Counted from the stretch's first letter, positions 1 through 9,063 are shown. The stretch: 64,000 bases of DNA from Mogibacterium sp. (GCA_017512145.1 JAFWHB010000028.1:1-64000), one strand, 5' to 3'. A program made the numbers and translations. Notes: generated by a model not told the origin, from the letters alone.

Positions 1-528
1 CCTGATGTCTTCAATATCCTGCTCCAGCTCCTCGATGACGGAAGACTAACAGATAATCAGGGAAGAACTGTTGACTTCAAGAATACTATAGTTATAATGA
101 CATCGAACATCGGAAGTGCCGATCTTATCGATAATATGAAGGAAGACGGTACTATTGACCCTGAGATCGAGGCAGGAGTAGAGGGCAAGCTCAGGACCTA
201 CTTCAGACCTGAGTTCCTCAACAGAATCGATGATATTATCGTATTCACTCCGCTTACCAAGGAGCAGATCAAGGGAATCATCAGTCTCCAGTTCGAAGAC
301 ATCCGTGAGAGACTTGCAGCTAAGGATATCACCCTTGAGGTCACCGATGCGGCTCTTGAATTCATTGCTGATGAGGCTTATGAGCCACAGTACGGTGCAA
401 GACCTGTCAAGAGATACCTGCAGAAGAACGTAGAGACAGAGATCGCTGAGGGAATCATCAGAGGCACTATAGTCGACGGCCAGACTCTGACCTGCGATTC
501 AGACGGCAGCAAGCTAATATACAACTAA
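1..528 (+). CDS. clpB: ClpB disaggregase, C-terminal fragment (5' end outside window)
   Basis: This reading frame is open from the first base and ends at TAA 526-528, so only the last 175 residues are present. They cover the end of the second AAA+ module and the C-terminal D2-small domain. The opening residues PDVFNILLQLLDDGRLTD, the sensor-1 segment VIMTSNIG and the later YEPQYGARPVKR (sensor-2 Arg) are characteristic of ClpB/Hsp104. The ClpP-docking IGF-type loop of ClpA/ClpX cannot be assessed because that part lies outside the window. ClpB works with DnaK in the cytoplasm to pull apart aggregated proteins in an ATP-dependent way. A short hairpin without a T-run (540-555) follows before the next gene. 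Confidence 0.93.
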   Translation, partial: PDVFNILLQLLDDGRLTDNQGRTVDFKNTIVIMTSNIGSADLIDNMKEDGTIDPEIEAGVEGKLRTYFRPEFLNRIDDIIVFTPLTKEQIKGIISLQFEDIRERLAAKDITLEVTDAALEFIADEAYEPQYGARPVKRYLQKNVETEIAEGIIRGTIVDGQTLTCDSDGSKLIYN

Positions 529-567
529 TCAGATAACGGGTCTGCATCAGCAGACAAGAGGGGGAAC

Positions 568-1461
568 ATGGATAACAGTAAATCAAGACTTCAGCTGTTA
601 TTCACAATGATGTTGTTCGGAACGATAGGAACCCTGTCGAGATATATTGATATGCCATCCAGCATAATATGCCTCGGCAGGGCTTTTCTTGGTGCCATCA
701 TTATCATTGCGGCTCTGGCGCTGCGCAGGGAGAGGCCTGACTATTCAGCAATCAGGTGCAATATAGGGTGGCTGATACTGAGCTCTGCATTTATGTGCGT
801 CAACTGGATATGCCAGTTCGAGGCCTTCAAGTATACGACGATCGCAACAAGCACGCTCTGCTATTATATGCAGCCGGTATTCTATATCCTTGCCGCTGCA
901 CTGATACTAAGAGAGAAGCTGTCGCTCAAGAAGATAGTCTGCGTCGCAGTGGCTTTCATGGGTATGATATCCGTATCAGGTGTCCTGCAGACAGGATTCC
1001 ATCTGAGTGAACTCAAGGGCGTCATTTTCGCTGTATCAGGCGGATTCTTCTACGCCATGGTCGTTCTTATCAACAAATACATGAAAGGTATCTCTACGGT
1101 GGATACGACCATGATGCAGCTTGCTCTTGTGACAGTTATCATGATCCCGTATTCGGCTCTGACAGGCGCATGGCAGAGTGCCCATATCACAGGGACAGGA
1201 CTCATCTGTCTTCTTATACTCGGGTTCCTGCATACGGGAATTGCTTATATATTCTACTTCGATTCTGTCAACAAGCTGTCCGCTCAGACCGTAGGGATCC
1301 TCAGCTACATTGATCCTGTAGAGGCAGTTCTGCTCTCAGCGTTCTTCCTGAAGGAGCCTGTCACAGTCTATACGATTGCAGGCGCCGTAATGATCCTCGG
1401 AGCTGCAGCTGTAAGCGAGCTGACAGGGCAGGGTCACATTGAAGAATCCAAGGATATGTGA
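568..1461 (+). CDS. DMT-superfamily (EamA) permease
   Basis: The 297-residue protein is almost entirely hydrophobic, with about ten predicted membrane segments arranged as two EamA repeats (roughly residues 8-140 and 150-285). This is the architecture of drug/metabolite transporters such as RhaT/YdcZ-type exporters. The second repeat ends with the typical SYIDPVEAVLLSAFFLKEP segment. The substrate cannot be told from sequence; members export amino acids, nucleotides or metabolites. The ATG at 568 follows a GAGGGGG ribosome binding site. It lies 40 bases after clpB with a small hairpin between, so it may be partly cotranscribed or have its own promoter. Confidence 0.85.
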   Translation: MDNSKSRLQLLFTMMLFGTIGTLSRYIDMPSSIICLGRAFLGAIIIIAALALRRERPDYSAIRCNIGWLILSSAFMCVNWICQFEAFKYTTIATSTLCYYMQPVFYILAAALILREKLSLKKIVCVAVAFMGMISVSGVLQTGFHLSELKGVIFAVSGGFFYAMVVLINKYMKGISTVDTTMMQLALVTVIMIPYSALTGAWQSAHITGTGLICLLILGFLHTGIAYIFYFDSVNKLSAQTVGILSYIDPVEAVLLSAFFLKEPVTVYTIAGAVMILGAAAVSELTGQGHIEESKDM

Positions 1462-1512
1462 TACGATATTTTCACCCGGATAATTATTCACCTGATAAGG
1501 AGGTGCTTACTT

Positions 1513-2178
1513 ATGAAGAAGATACTGACAATCCTGATAACATTGCTCGTTGGTGCAGGACTTGCTGCAGGCGGCATGTATTATATGCACCTCAAGGCTC
1601 AGCCTAAGGTCGATGCCAAGGGGCTGATGGAGAGACTTGAAGAGTCCTCCGAGCTTACAGTTGCCAAGAATTACTATACGGGTATAGCCAAGTTCAGCGA
1701 GGGCACAGTTCCGCTGATCAATAAGAATGGCTTCTCAATGAAGTATGAGGCAGAGATCGATGCCGGATTCGACCTTGAGAAGGTATCAATTGAGGTCACT
1801 GATGATCAGGTCATCGTCACAGTACCTCCTGCTGAGATCCAGTCAATCAGTATAGATCCTGACTCACTTGAGTTCTATGATAACAAGACCTCACTGTTCA
1901 AGACTGACCGCAAGGAGGCTACCAAGAAGGCTCTTCAGGAGGCTCAGAAGGATGCAGAGGCTAATGCAACCAAGAAGGGACTGCTTGAAGAGGCTGACAA
2001 GCGCGCTGAAGTCATCTTCAAGGGTATTCTTGCAGATGGCATAGGTGACCGTGAGATCGTCATCGTCAAGGCCGGCGAGCAGCCTGCAGCATCAGAGGAT
2101 GCAGCAGCAGAGGAAGGCACAGATGCAGCAGGAGCTGAGGTTGCACCTGAGGAGACAGAGGAGGGCGCTGCAGACTGA
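1513..2178 (+). CDS. DUF4230 family protein, membrane-anchored
   Basis: A 221-residue protein with one N-terminal membrane anchor or uncleaved signal (residues 4-24), followed by a soluble domain (about 35-190) that matches my memory of DUF4230: a conserved YTGIAKF-like region, then beta-rich segments and a Lys/Ala-rich helix. The last 30 residues are a low-complexity Ala/Glu tail (EDAAAEEGTDAAGAEV). No enzymatic motif is visible and the function is unknown. The AAGGAGG site at 1498-1504 supports the start. The ClC gene begins four bases after the stop, so the two are probably cotranscribed. Confidence 0.75.
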   Translation: MKKILTILITLLVGAGLAAGGMYYMHLKAQPKVDAKGLMERLEESSELTVAKNYYTGIAKFSEGTVPLINKNGFSMKYEAEIDAGFDLEKVSIEVTDDQVIVTVPPAEIQSISIDPDSLEFYDNKTSLFKTDRKEATKKALQEAQKDAEANATKKGLLEEADKRAEVIFKGILADGIGDREIVIVKAGEQPAASEDAAAEEGTDAAGAEVAPEETEEGAAD

Positions 2179-2182
2179 TAAT

Positions 2183-3844
2183 ATGCAGAAGAATGCTGTA
2201 GATAATCTCAGACGCAGAGATAATTTCAAATATGTGCTTGTATTAGAGGGCGTTCTTATCGGGCTGATAACGGGCGCCCTTATTTCCGTATTCAGATTGA
2301 TGCTGACAGGTGCGGATTTCCTGAGGGGTAAGGTAGTCGAGGCCATTGGCACGGGCGCTCTTGCTGCTGTTCTTGCCGCACTTGGACTCATTATACTCAC
2401 GTTGATCATTACCGCGCTCCTCGGCGCTGAGCCGGATATCGCAGGATCTGGTATCCCTCAGGTCGAGGCTGAGCTCAAGGGGCAGAAGGACATGCGCTGG
2501 TATCGTGTGATCCTGGCAAAAATGACTGGCTGCGCTCTTGCGATAGGCGGCGGACTTGCGCTGGGCCGTGAGGGGCCGAGCATACAGCTCGGCGCGATGG
2601 TCGGCAAGGGCTTTGCCAGGGCCGGACACCGCCTGCTCACGGAAGAGCGGCTGCTGGTTACCTGCGGTGCGGGAGCAGGCCTCTCGGCCGCATTCGGAGC
2701 GCCTCTTGCAGGAGCCATCTTCACGCTCGAGGAGCTTCATCATAATTTCTCAGCTGAAGTACTGCTTTCGACCATGGCATCTAGCATAGCGGCTGACTTT
2801 GTTGCTGCTAATGTGTTCGGACTCACTCCGGTATTCGGATTCGGTGTGGAGCATGGTATCCCTCTGAGTTGTTACTGGGCTGTTGTGATCGTGGGCATTG
2901 CTGTGGGATTCTTCGGGATCATATATAACAAGACAATAGCCTTCATGCAGAATGCCTTTGACAGACTGGGCAAGGGCTTTGCAGGTATTGCAGGTAAGGT
3001 CTGCGGGCGCTCTGCATTCAATCTGACGGATGCTCACCTGAATGTTTTCGGCCTCAGAGCTTCAAGAGCCGGCAAGCTGCTCTTCGTCTTCGCAGCTGCT
3101 TATATCATGATGTTCTTCTATCCTGATGCCCTCGGCAGTGGCAGCTATCTGGTAGGAGAGATCAGCAGTGGAGAATTTGCTCTCGGCGGACTTGCTCTTC
3201 TTCTTATCATCAAGTTCCTGTTCTCGACTGCCAGCTTTGGCTCGGGATCTCCGGGCGGCATATTCCTGCCGCTTCTGGTGCTCGGAGCTGTAACCGGCGG
3301 CCTGGTTTCGAGGCTGCTCGGAGTGTTTGGTTTTGATCAGAGGTATATTACTGCGCTTGTCGTGGTGGCAATGGCAGGATATTTCTCTGCTATAGTAAGA
3401 GCTCCTGTCACAGGTGTGGTCCTTATAACCGAAATGACCGGAGACTTCACATGTCTTCTTCCGCTCGTGCTCTCGGCGCTGATCGCTTATCTCATTGCAG
3501 AGGCATCAGGCACCGAGCCAATCTATGTACAGCTGCTTCACAGGAGCCAGAACAAGCAGACCCAGGTCAGGCGCAATCTCTCCATAAGAGACCGCAAGAC
3601 CGTTATAGACGCTGACGTGCATACAGGCTCATATATGGACGGCAGGAGAGTAATGGACTTTGGCCTGCCTCTGGGAACACTGATCGTATCTGTTGTAAGA
3701 GATGGAGTGGAAATCATTCCTGACGGACATACTATACTAAGAGGCGGTGACCTTCTCGAGATACTCATGAGGGAGCGAGACATCAATGATGTCGAGAGCA
3801 TCATCGAAGAGAAGTGCAAAGCCGTCTCTGAAGATAAGGAGTAA
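2183..3844 (+). CDS. ClC-family H+/Cl- antiporter with C-terminal TrkA-C domain
   Basis: The 553-residue product contains the ClC selectivity motifs in order: GSGIPQVEAEL, GREGPSIQLGA (with the gating Glu equivalent to E148 of EcClC), the FGAPLAGAIFTLEEL segment (retaining the proton Glu equivalent to E203), GGIFLPLLVLG and the EPIYVQLL region with the central Tyr. Having both Glu residues favours a proton-coupled antiporter over a passive channel. The last 80 residues (about 470-553) form a TrkA-C/RCK-C-like ligand-binding domain. The frame stays open upstream to 2045, but that stretch overlaps the DUF4230 gene. ATG 2183, four bases after the preceding stop, is the sensible start, although its ribosome binding site is weak. 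Confidence 0.9.
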   Translation: MQKNAVDNLRRRDNFKYVLVLEGVLIGLITGALISVFRLMLTGADFLRGKVVEAIGTGALAAVLAALGLIILTLIITALLGAEPDIAGSGIPQVEAELKGQKDMRWYRVILAKMTGCALAIGGGLALGREGPSIQLGAMVGKGFARAGHRLLTEERLLVTCGAGAGLSAAFGAPLAGAIFTLEELHHNFSAEVLLSTMASSIAADFVAANVFGLTPVFGFGVEHGIPLSCYWAVVIVGIAVGFFGIIYNKTIAFMQNAFDRLGKGFAGIAGKVCGRSAFNLTDAHLNVFGLRASRAGKLLFVFAAAYIMMFFYPDALGSGSYLVGEISSGEFALGGLALLLIIKFLFSTASFGSGSPGGIFLPLLVLGAVTGGLVSRLLGVFGFDQRYITALVVVAMAGYFSAIVRAPVTGVVLITEMTGDFTCLLPLVLSALIAYLIAEASGTEPIYVQLLHRSQNKQTQVRRNLSIRDRKTVIDADVHTGSYMDGRRVMDFGLPLGTLIVSVVRDGVEIIPDGHTILRGGDLLEILMRERDINDVESIIEEKCKAVSEDKE

Positions 3845-3847
3845 TTA

Positions 3848-4318
3848 ATGGCATTACATATAGTACTTGTAGAACCTGAGATCCCGCCTAATACAGGCAA
3901 TATAGCAAGGACAGCTGCCGCAACTGACAGCGTCCTGCATCTTGTCAGACCGCTTGGCTTCAGTCTCGATGAGAAGAGCCTCAGAAGGGCAGGCCTTGAT
4001 TACTGGCCGTATGTCAAGCTCGAGGTTCATGAGAGCCTTGACGAATTCCTTGAGAAGTACCGTGGCAGGCGCATGTGGCTCTCCACGACCAAAGGCGACA
4101 AAATGTACACCGAGGCCACGTTCCGTGACGAGGACATGATACTCTTTGGCCGTGAGACAGCCGGCCTTCCTAAGGATTTCATAGAGGCTAATAAGGAATG
4201 GGCGATAAGGATCCCTATGAGTGAGAACACAAGGCTAAGGTCCTTCAATCTGTCAAATTCAGCGAACATCGTCCTCTTTGAGGCGCTGAGGCAGCTTGGA
4301 TTCCCCGGCCTCAAGTAA
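3848..4318 (+). CDS. trmL: tRNA (cytidine/uridine(34)-2'-O)-methyltransferase TrmL
   Basis: A 156-residue SPOUT methyltransferase of normal TrmL length. The signature elements are the N-terminal LVEPEIPPNTGNIARTAAAT, the middle LFGRETAGLP and the C-terminal MSENTRLRSFNLSNSANIV, which form the trefoil-knot SAM site. TrmL methylates the ribose of the wobble base in tRNA-Leu isoacceptors; a tRNA-Leu(CAG) gene lies at the far end of this window. The ATG lies three bases after the ClC stop, in the same operon. The gene converges on bioY, and the hairpin at 4326-4343 lies between them. Confidence 0.93.
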   Translation: MALHIVLVEPEIPPNTGNIARTAAATDSVLHLVRPLGFSLDEKSLRRAGLDYWPYVKLEVHESLDEFLEKYRGRRMWLSTTKGDKMYTEATFRDEDMILFGRETAGLPKDFIEANKEWAIRIPMSENTRLRSFNLSNSANIVLFEALRQLGFPGLK

Positions 4319-4343
4319 AAGAAAAAGACGGCCGAGGCCGTCT
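4319..4343 (-). terminator. Intrinsic terminator of birA-bioY
   Basis: A perfect 7-8 bp hairpin (arms 4326-4333 and 4336-4343) is followed on the minus strand by a run of T with one C interruption (complement of 4317-4325). It overlaps the bioY stop codon. On the plus strand the downstream bases are not T-rich, so it mainly serves the minus strand. Confidence 0.8.
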
Positions 4344-4914
4344 AGATCATCATATTGGCAAGCACCGGTCTCAGCCTGCGGCTGAGAAGAGTTGCGAGAA
4401 TGATTTTGATAACATCCGGAACTATATAAGGTATGACGCACCAGCCAAGAGCGGTGCCAAGACCTATGGCTCCGGTGTTTTTCGTATATACGGTCATGAA
4501 CCATGCCGTGCCGAATGCATAGCATACGATCAGGCCGAGTATCATCGAGGCAGCAAGAACAGGCAGGCTGTTTCCGAATAGCTTCTCGATCAGCCACATG
4601 ACAAGGGCGGAGAACAGGAATCCGACTATGTATCCGCCGGTCGCGCCCATCATGTATCCAAGCCCACCTGAAAAGCCTGCAAAGACAGGAAGTCCCACTG
4701 CGCCAAGCAGCAGGTAGACCGCTATTGCGAGAGTGCCGCGTTTGCCGCCGAGAAGTCCTACCGCAAGGAAGACTCCAAATGTCTGAAGAGTGAAGGGTAC
4801 AGCTGCAGGGATGGATATCCATGAGCATACAGCCATAACAGCCGCAAACATAGCTGCTCCGGCATAGTCGCGGACACTGAGTTTGTTATTTAGCACTGCA
4901 TTAGTTGTTGTCAT
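4342..4914 (-). CDS. bioY: BioY, biotin-specific S component of an ECF transporter
   Basis: A 190-residue integral membrane protein with six predicted helices and the BioY core SIPAAVPFTLQTFGVFLA, plus GGLGYMMGATGGYIVGF, which forms the biotin pocket. BioY binds biotin and works with the shared energizing module EcfA/EcfA'/EcfT, which is not in this window. It lies downstream of birA on the same strand (33 bases between), so the biotin ligase/repressor and the importer form one unit, presumably controlled through the inverted repeat at 5992-6027. A minus-strand terminator overlaps its stop codon. Confidence 0.92.
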   Translation of the reverse strand: MTTTNAVLNNKLSVRDYAGAAMFAAVMAVCSWISIPAAVPFTLQTFGVFLAVGLLGGKRGTLAIAVYLLLGAVGLPVFAGFSGGLGYMMGATGGYIVGFLFSALVMWLIEKLFGNSLPVLAASMILGLIVCYAFGTAWFMTVYTKNTGAIGLGTALGWCVIPYIVPDVIKIILATLLSRRLRPVLANMMI

Positions 4915-4947
4915 TTTGAATTTTTCTCCTGTAATTGATAATAGTTG

Positions 4948-5946
4948 TCAGAATCTGATGCTAATCTCGCCGCTCCTGAGAGTCTCCGTGCGGCCATCTT
5001 CGTATCTTACTATCAGGCCGCATTCATCGTCTATATCAAGAGCATGGGCAGAGGCAGGCGAAGCGCCTGCTGAGAGCACAGTGATATCACGTCCTATGAC
5101 AATGCATCTGGCTCTGTATTTATTTATATAATCTGCTGATCCTGAGGAGCTGCCTTCATAGTAACCGAAGAATCTCCTGATGATCTCAGCTGCAAGGGAA
5201 GCTCTTGCGTTGGCGCCTTGTGAGTCATCTCTTGTGAATACAGCTCCTGCGATATTCCGGATATCCTCAGGAAATCCTCCTTCAGGCTCGAATACATTTA
5301 TCCCTATACCAACGACAGCATAGTCGAGATTGCCTGATTCAAGGTCAAAGGATGCTTCTGTGAGTATCCCGCATACCTTGAGACCATTCATATAGATATC
5401 ATTGACCCATTTGATGCCGGCGGGCTTTCCGGATATTTCTTCGATAGCTTCGGAAACTGCGACTGCTGCCATCGTAGTGAATCTGAGAGCCTGCCTGGCG
5501 TCAAATCCTGACGGTCTCAGCAGGATGCTCATGTACAGCCCCGTGTTATCCGGTGAATAGAACGATCTGCCGCGCCTGCCACGGCCCTGGGTCTGATTGG
5601 CCGCAACTGCAACAAAACCATCCTTCTCGCCAAGTGCAGCCTTGTCACGGCATACGTTATTAGTTGAATCGATCGAATCAAATACCTCAAGGCGGATCCT
5701 TCCGTCCCGGGTCTTATCAGCAAGCTTCTCGCTCAGGACCTGATAAGACAGTACATCTGAATCAGGTGAGAGCCTGTATCCTCTGTTTGTGACTGACTCT
5801 ATTACATATCCTTCTTTCCTGAGAGCATTGACAGCCTTCCAGACAGCAGTGCCGGATACTCCGAGCTCATCTGCAATGTCTGAACCGGATACAAAGCTGT
5901 CTCTGTTACTTTCAAGAACCTTCAGAAGATCATCTCTTGTGCTCAT
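4948..5946 (-). CDS. birA: BirA bifunctional biotin protein ligase / biotin-operon repressor
   Basis: A 332-residue class II biotin ligase. The N-terminal 60 residues are a winged helix-turn-helix (SGSDIADELGVSGTAVWKAV). The central ligase domain has the biotinyl-adenylate loop GRGRRGRSFYSPDNTG and the KWVNDIYMNGLKVCGILTE motif. The C-terminal SH3-like domain ends the protein. It activates biotin with ATP and transfers it to the lysine of biotin carboxyl carrier domains; when unoccupied by acceptor, the biotinyl-AMP form dimerizes and represses biotin genes. The perfect inverted repeat 46 bases upstream of its start is the expected operator, implying autoregulation together with bioY. Confidence 0.93.
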   Translation of the reverse strand: MSTRDDLLKVLESNRDSFVSGSDIADELGVSGTAVWKAVNALRKEGYVIESVTNRGYRLSPDSDVLSYQVLSEKLADKTRDGRIRLEVFDSIDSTNNVCRDKAALGEKDGFVAVAANQTQGRGRRGRSFYSPDNTGLYMSILLRPSGFDARQALRFTTMAAVAVSEAIEEISGKPAGIKWVNDIYMNGLKVCGILTEASFDLESGNLDYAVVGIGINVFEPEGGFPEDIRNIAGAVFTRDDSQGANARASLAAEIIRRFFGYYEGSSSGSADYINKYRARCIVIGRDITVLSAGASPASAHALDIDDECGLIVRYEDGRTETLRSGEISIRF

Positions 5947-5991
5947 ATGTACACCTCCGAATCTTCATCTATTGTAATCCAGCCGGAGAGG

Positions 5992-6027
5992 ATTATCAAC
6001 CAATATATTCAGATTAAGGTTGATAAT
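5992..6027. promoter_or_regulatory. Putative BirA operator (biotin box)
   Basis: A perfect 10-bp inverted repeat (ATTATCAACC at 5992-6001 and its complement at 6018-6027) is separated by 16 bases. Half-site sequence and spacing resemble the TTGTTAACC-N14/16-GGTTAACAA biotin boxes known for BirA. Its position upstream of birA-bioY, which encodes a helix-turn-helix BirA, makes this the obvious reading. It is not experimentally shown here. Confidence 0.75.
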
Positions 6028-6074
6028 AAACAACCGAGGCAGGCCGCAGCATCACAAAAAATATCTCCTCCGTA

Positions 6075-6104
6075 TTGCGCTCGGGATAATAGTGGGTGCA
6101 TAAT
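6075..6104 (+). promoter_or_regulatory. Candidate sigma-A promoter for the U32 peptidase gene
   Basis: TTGCGC (6075-6080) and CATAAT (6099-6104) are separated by 18 bases and lie about 45 bases upstream of the start codon. The match is moderate. Confidence 0.4.
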
Positions 6105-6150
6105 TATTGTTAACTGATTCAATCAAACATTAGAGTAAAGGGTGATAGTC

Positions 6151-8382
6151 ATGAAAATGCCTGAACTTCTGGCCCCGGTTGGGGGCAAGCCGCATCTTGC
6201 GGCAGCGATCAATAATGGCGCGGATGCAGTCTACATGGGCGGACTTGCGTTCAATGCCAGGATCTTCGCTGATAACTTCAGGGATGATGAACTTCCTGAA
6301 GCGATAGAATTTGCGCACCTGAGAGGTGTCAAAGTATATATAACTCTCAATACACTCCTTAAGGACAGCGAGCTTGTCAAGGCCTTTGAGTATGCCAATT
6401 ATCTCTACAGCATCGGTGTGGACGGACTCATCGTGCAGGATATGGGTCTCGCAAGGCTTCTGCACAAGCACCTTCCGGATTTCCCGATGCATCTGTCGAC
6501 TCAGGCCACTCTGTATAACAAGGAGGCTGTTAGTCTTGCTCACAGGATGGGATTCACAAGAGTCGTTCCAGCAAGAGAGCTGAGCCTCGGGGAAATAACA
6601 GAAGTCTGCGATGAGTGCAGCAAATACGGAATGGATGCAGAGATCTTCGTGCACGGAGCAATGTGCATGTGCTACTCCGGACAGTGTCAGATGAGCCGTA
6701 TGCTCGGAACTGTCAGATCGGAGAGGGGCAATACCGGAAGCTGCCGCAGCGGCAACAGGGGCACATGTGCTCAGCCGTGCAGACATTCGTACACAGATGA
6801 GAACGGCAGGACTTATTATGCACTTAGCCCTAAGGATATGTGCCAAATCGAGAATCTTCCTGATCTCATTATGTCAGGCGCCGCCTCCTTCAAGATTGAA
6901 GGAAGAATGAAGACACCTGAATATGTCGCAACAGTCACTAAGATATACAGGAAGTATATAGACAGATTTGCCGATCTTCTCAGGAAGTATGGAGAAGACG
7001 AGGCCAGAGTGAGATACTCTGTAGATGAGCAGGACATGATGAAGCTGAGGCAGATCTTCAACAGAGGTAATTTTACTGATGGATATCTGTATGGCAATCC
7101 GGGAGAGGATCTCCTCTCAGGTCACAGTCCTAAGAACCAGGGCATATATGCCGGAAGAGTAGTCGCAGTCATCGACAGCGAGGACAAGGTCTCCGAAATG
7201 GACGAGAGGAAGGCCGTAAGAGGTGCTCTCAAGAGGAGCAAAGTCCTTGTATGTGTCGCTCTCAGCAAGAGCCTCATAGAGGAGACGGCCGGCCGCTCCG
7301 GCGGCAGAAGGATGCCGGTCGAGCCTGGTGACGGCCTTGAATTCAGATGTGAGGAAGAGGATGTTCCTCGCGAGGCCATCGGCAGTGTGACGACATTCAT
7401 CAAGTACATCGGCGGAGGAGAGGTCATAGTCGGAGACTTTGACAGAGGAGTCGAGCCGGGAGATCTGGCTTTCAAGGTCACTGACAAGAGACTTATCGAT
7501 GAGGCTCTGAGCACACCTGACAAGAAGTTACCTGTAACGATGGTCTTTACTGCAAGAGAGGGACAGTACCCGGCTCTTGCAATGACGGATGTGAAGTCCG
7601 GCTATACAGCTGAGATCTCGGCGGATCATGTTGTCGAGAGGGCGCGCAAGGTACCGACAGATGCTGATAGAATAACAGATAATCTCTCAAGGCTCGGAGA
7701 CACTCCATTTACTCCTGGGCTTACGGGAATAGATGTACAGATCGATGATGACATAATGATGCCTGTTTCGATCGTCAACAGGATGAGGCGAGAGGCAGCT
7801 GACGAGCTGATGGCAGCAAGGACAGTGGCTCTTCTGGACGCACGGAAGCCTCTCTCAAGAGCTGAACTGGATGTTAAGGAATCGGCTGAGCTTGTAGGTG
7901 CTAAGGAACTTGATGTTGAATCATACAGAGAGAGCCTGGCATCCGGAAGATTCAGACCGGTGCCTCTTGAGGACTTCATGAATGGAGAGAGGCCGGAGGG
8001 GGCTTTGCCATACATCCTTAATATCAGCAAGGGCAATCTTGACAGATTCATTGAGGAGAACTTCGATGAGATAGCTGAGGCTGTCAGGCCGTATGGAATC
8101 CTCATCGGCAATCTCGGATGGATAGAGAAATTCTGCGGGGCTGGTGTCAAGGTCTATGGCGACTATGGCCTCAACGTATTCAACGAGCAGGCAAGGACCG
8201 CCTTTGAAGAGGCAGGTGCCGAGCTCTACATGCCGTCACATGAGACAGGACTCTCTGACTCAAGAGGTATCCCTCTGATGGTTACCGAACATCCTGTTGA
8301 TGCAGAGATCCTTACAGACCGCAAGGGAAGGAAACACAGGATCGTCCGGGCAGCAAGCGGCGACAAGACCCTGATATACTAG
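6151..8382 (+). CDS. U32 family peptidase-like protein with DUF3656 (RlhA-like)
   Basis: A 743-residue protein. The N-terminal half carries the U32 signature EIFVHGAMCMCYSGQCQMS, then a cysteine cluster GSCRSGNRGTCAQPC and the conserved FKIEGRMKTPEYVA segment. The C-terminal half contains the DUF3656 region. Long U32 proteins of this layout include E. coli RlhA, which hydroxylates C2501 of 23S rRNA; shorter relatives (TrhP) hydroxylate tRNA U34. The conserved Cys residues are thought to hold an iron-sulfur cluster, so an RNA hydroxylation role is more likely than proteolysis, by family inference. An in-frame GTG exists at 6142, but ATG 6151 has the better spacing to AAAGGG. Confidence 0.85.
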   Translation: MKMPELLAPVGGKPHLAAAINNGADAVYMGGLAFNARIFADNFRDDELPEAIEFAHLRGVKVYITLNTLLKDSELVKAFEYANYLYSIGVDGLIVQDMGLARLLHKHLPDFPMHLSTQATLYNKEAVSLAHRMGFTRVVPARELSLGEITEVCDECSKYGMDAEIFVHGAMCMCYSGQCQMSRMLGTVRSERGNTGSCRSGNRGTCAQPCRHSYTDENGRTYYALSPKDMCQIENLPDLIMSGAASFKIEGRMKTPEYVATVTKIYRKYIDRFADLLRKYGEDEARVRYSVDEQDMMKLRQIFNRGNFTDGYLYGNPGEDLLSGHSPKNQGIYAGRVVAVIDSEDKVSEMDERKAVRGALKRSKVLVCVALSKSLIEETAGRSGGRRMPVEPGDGLEFRCEEEDVPREAIGSVTTFIKYIGGGEVIVGDFDRGVEPGDLAFKVTDKRLIDEALSTPDKKLPVTMVFTAREGQYPALAMTDVKSGYTAEISADHVVERARKVPTDADRITDNLSRLGDTPFTPGLTGIDVQIDDDIMMPVSIVNRMRREAADELMAARTVALLDARKPLSRAELDVKESAELVGAKELDVESYRESLASGRFRPVPLEDFMNGERPEGALPYILNISKGNLDRFIEENFDEIAEAVRPYGILIGNLGWIEKFCGAGVKVYGDYGLNVFNEQARTAFEEAGAELYMPSHETGLSDSRGIPLMVTEHPVDAEILTDRKGRKHRIVRAASGDKTLIY

Positions 8383-8393
8383 CAAAAACACAA

Positions 8394-8426
8394 AAAATCC
8401 GGAGCTTTGCTCCGGATTTTGATTTG
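8394..8426. terminator. Bidirectional intrinsic terminator
   Basis: A perfect 12-bp stem (8394-8405 with 8409-8420, loop TTT) is flanked by A-rich and T-rich ends. It lies between the convergent U32 gene and thiT and can terminate both. Confidence 0.88.
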
Positions 8427-8436
8427 GCATAAATGA

Positions 8437-9063
8437 TTAGTTAGCGAGCTGAGCCTTAAAACGCAGGAACATGCTCTTAACTGCCGGAATGTTGATGATG
8501 ATCACAGTTATGATTCCTTCGACTGCAAGGTATGTGAGGTTGTACCAGAGAGACCATGTCCATGCATTGAAGCCTTCAGGTGCATACTCTCCGAAGAAGA
8601 TGACGCCGGACATGACTGCACAGATATATCTTCCGAGGATTCCGATGATATATCCCTTGGTCAGTCCGTTGCTCTTGTCGCGGACGATGCCGGAAAGGCC
8701 GAGTGCACCAAATGCAATTGGGTAGTCCAGCAGCAGCTGAACAGGATGTATTACATAAGGTCCGAAGATAAGATTGATAAGACCAACGCAGAATCCTGCC
8801 ATTACGCCGCGGCGTGTTCCGAGAAGATATCCGCAGACAACGATCGGAAGGATACTGAGAAGTGTTACTGATCCGCCCTGAGGCATTGAGAACAGTTTGA
8901 TCTCGCCGAGTACTGTAGCAAGAGCGATCATGAGAGCGGATACAGTCAGTGCTCTGACATCAGCCTTCTTGTTCTTGCCGCTGAGGGTGATGAACAGAAG
9001 TAACAAAGCGATGACTGCGATGACAGCGAACTTACCGCCTGTCGATTCAAAAAAAGCTTGCAT
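8437..9063 (-). CDS. thiT: ThiT, thiamine-specific S component of an ECF transporter
   Basis: A 208-residue membrane protein with six predicted helices and the ThiT hallmark MPQGGSVTLLSILPI, followed by GVMAGFCVGLINLIFGPYVIHP, which builds the thiamine site. It captures thiamine and needs the general ECF module, encoded elsewhere. The frame extends to a TTG at 9087, but the ATG at 9063 has an AAGGAGG site eight bases upstream and is the start I prefer. The gene is preceded by a TPP riboswitch, which confirms the substrate, and its Shine-Dalgarno is held in a hairpin that probably forms the expression platform. Confidence 0.93.
   Translation of the reverse strand: MQAFFESTGGKFAVIAVIALLLLFITLSGKNKKADVRALTVSALMIALATVLGEIKLFSMPQGGSVTLLSILPIVVCGYLLGTRRGVMAGFCVGLINLIFGPYVIHPVQLLLDYPIAFGALGLSGIVRDKSNGLTKGYIIGILGRYICAVMSGVIFFGEYAPEGFNAWTWSLWYNLTYLAVEGIITVIIINIPAVKSMFLRFKAQLAN

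Noticed and set aside
2045..2182. N-terminal extension of the ClC gene
   Set aside because: The extension overlaps the DUF4230 gene in another frame and encodes low-complexity Gln/Arg sequence not seen in ClC proteins.
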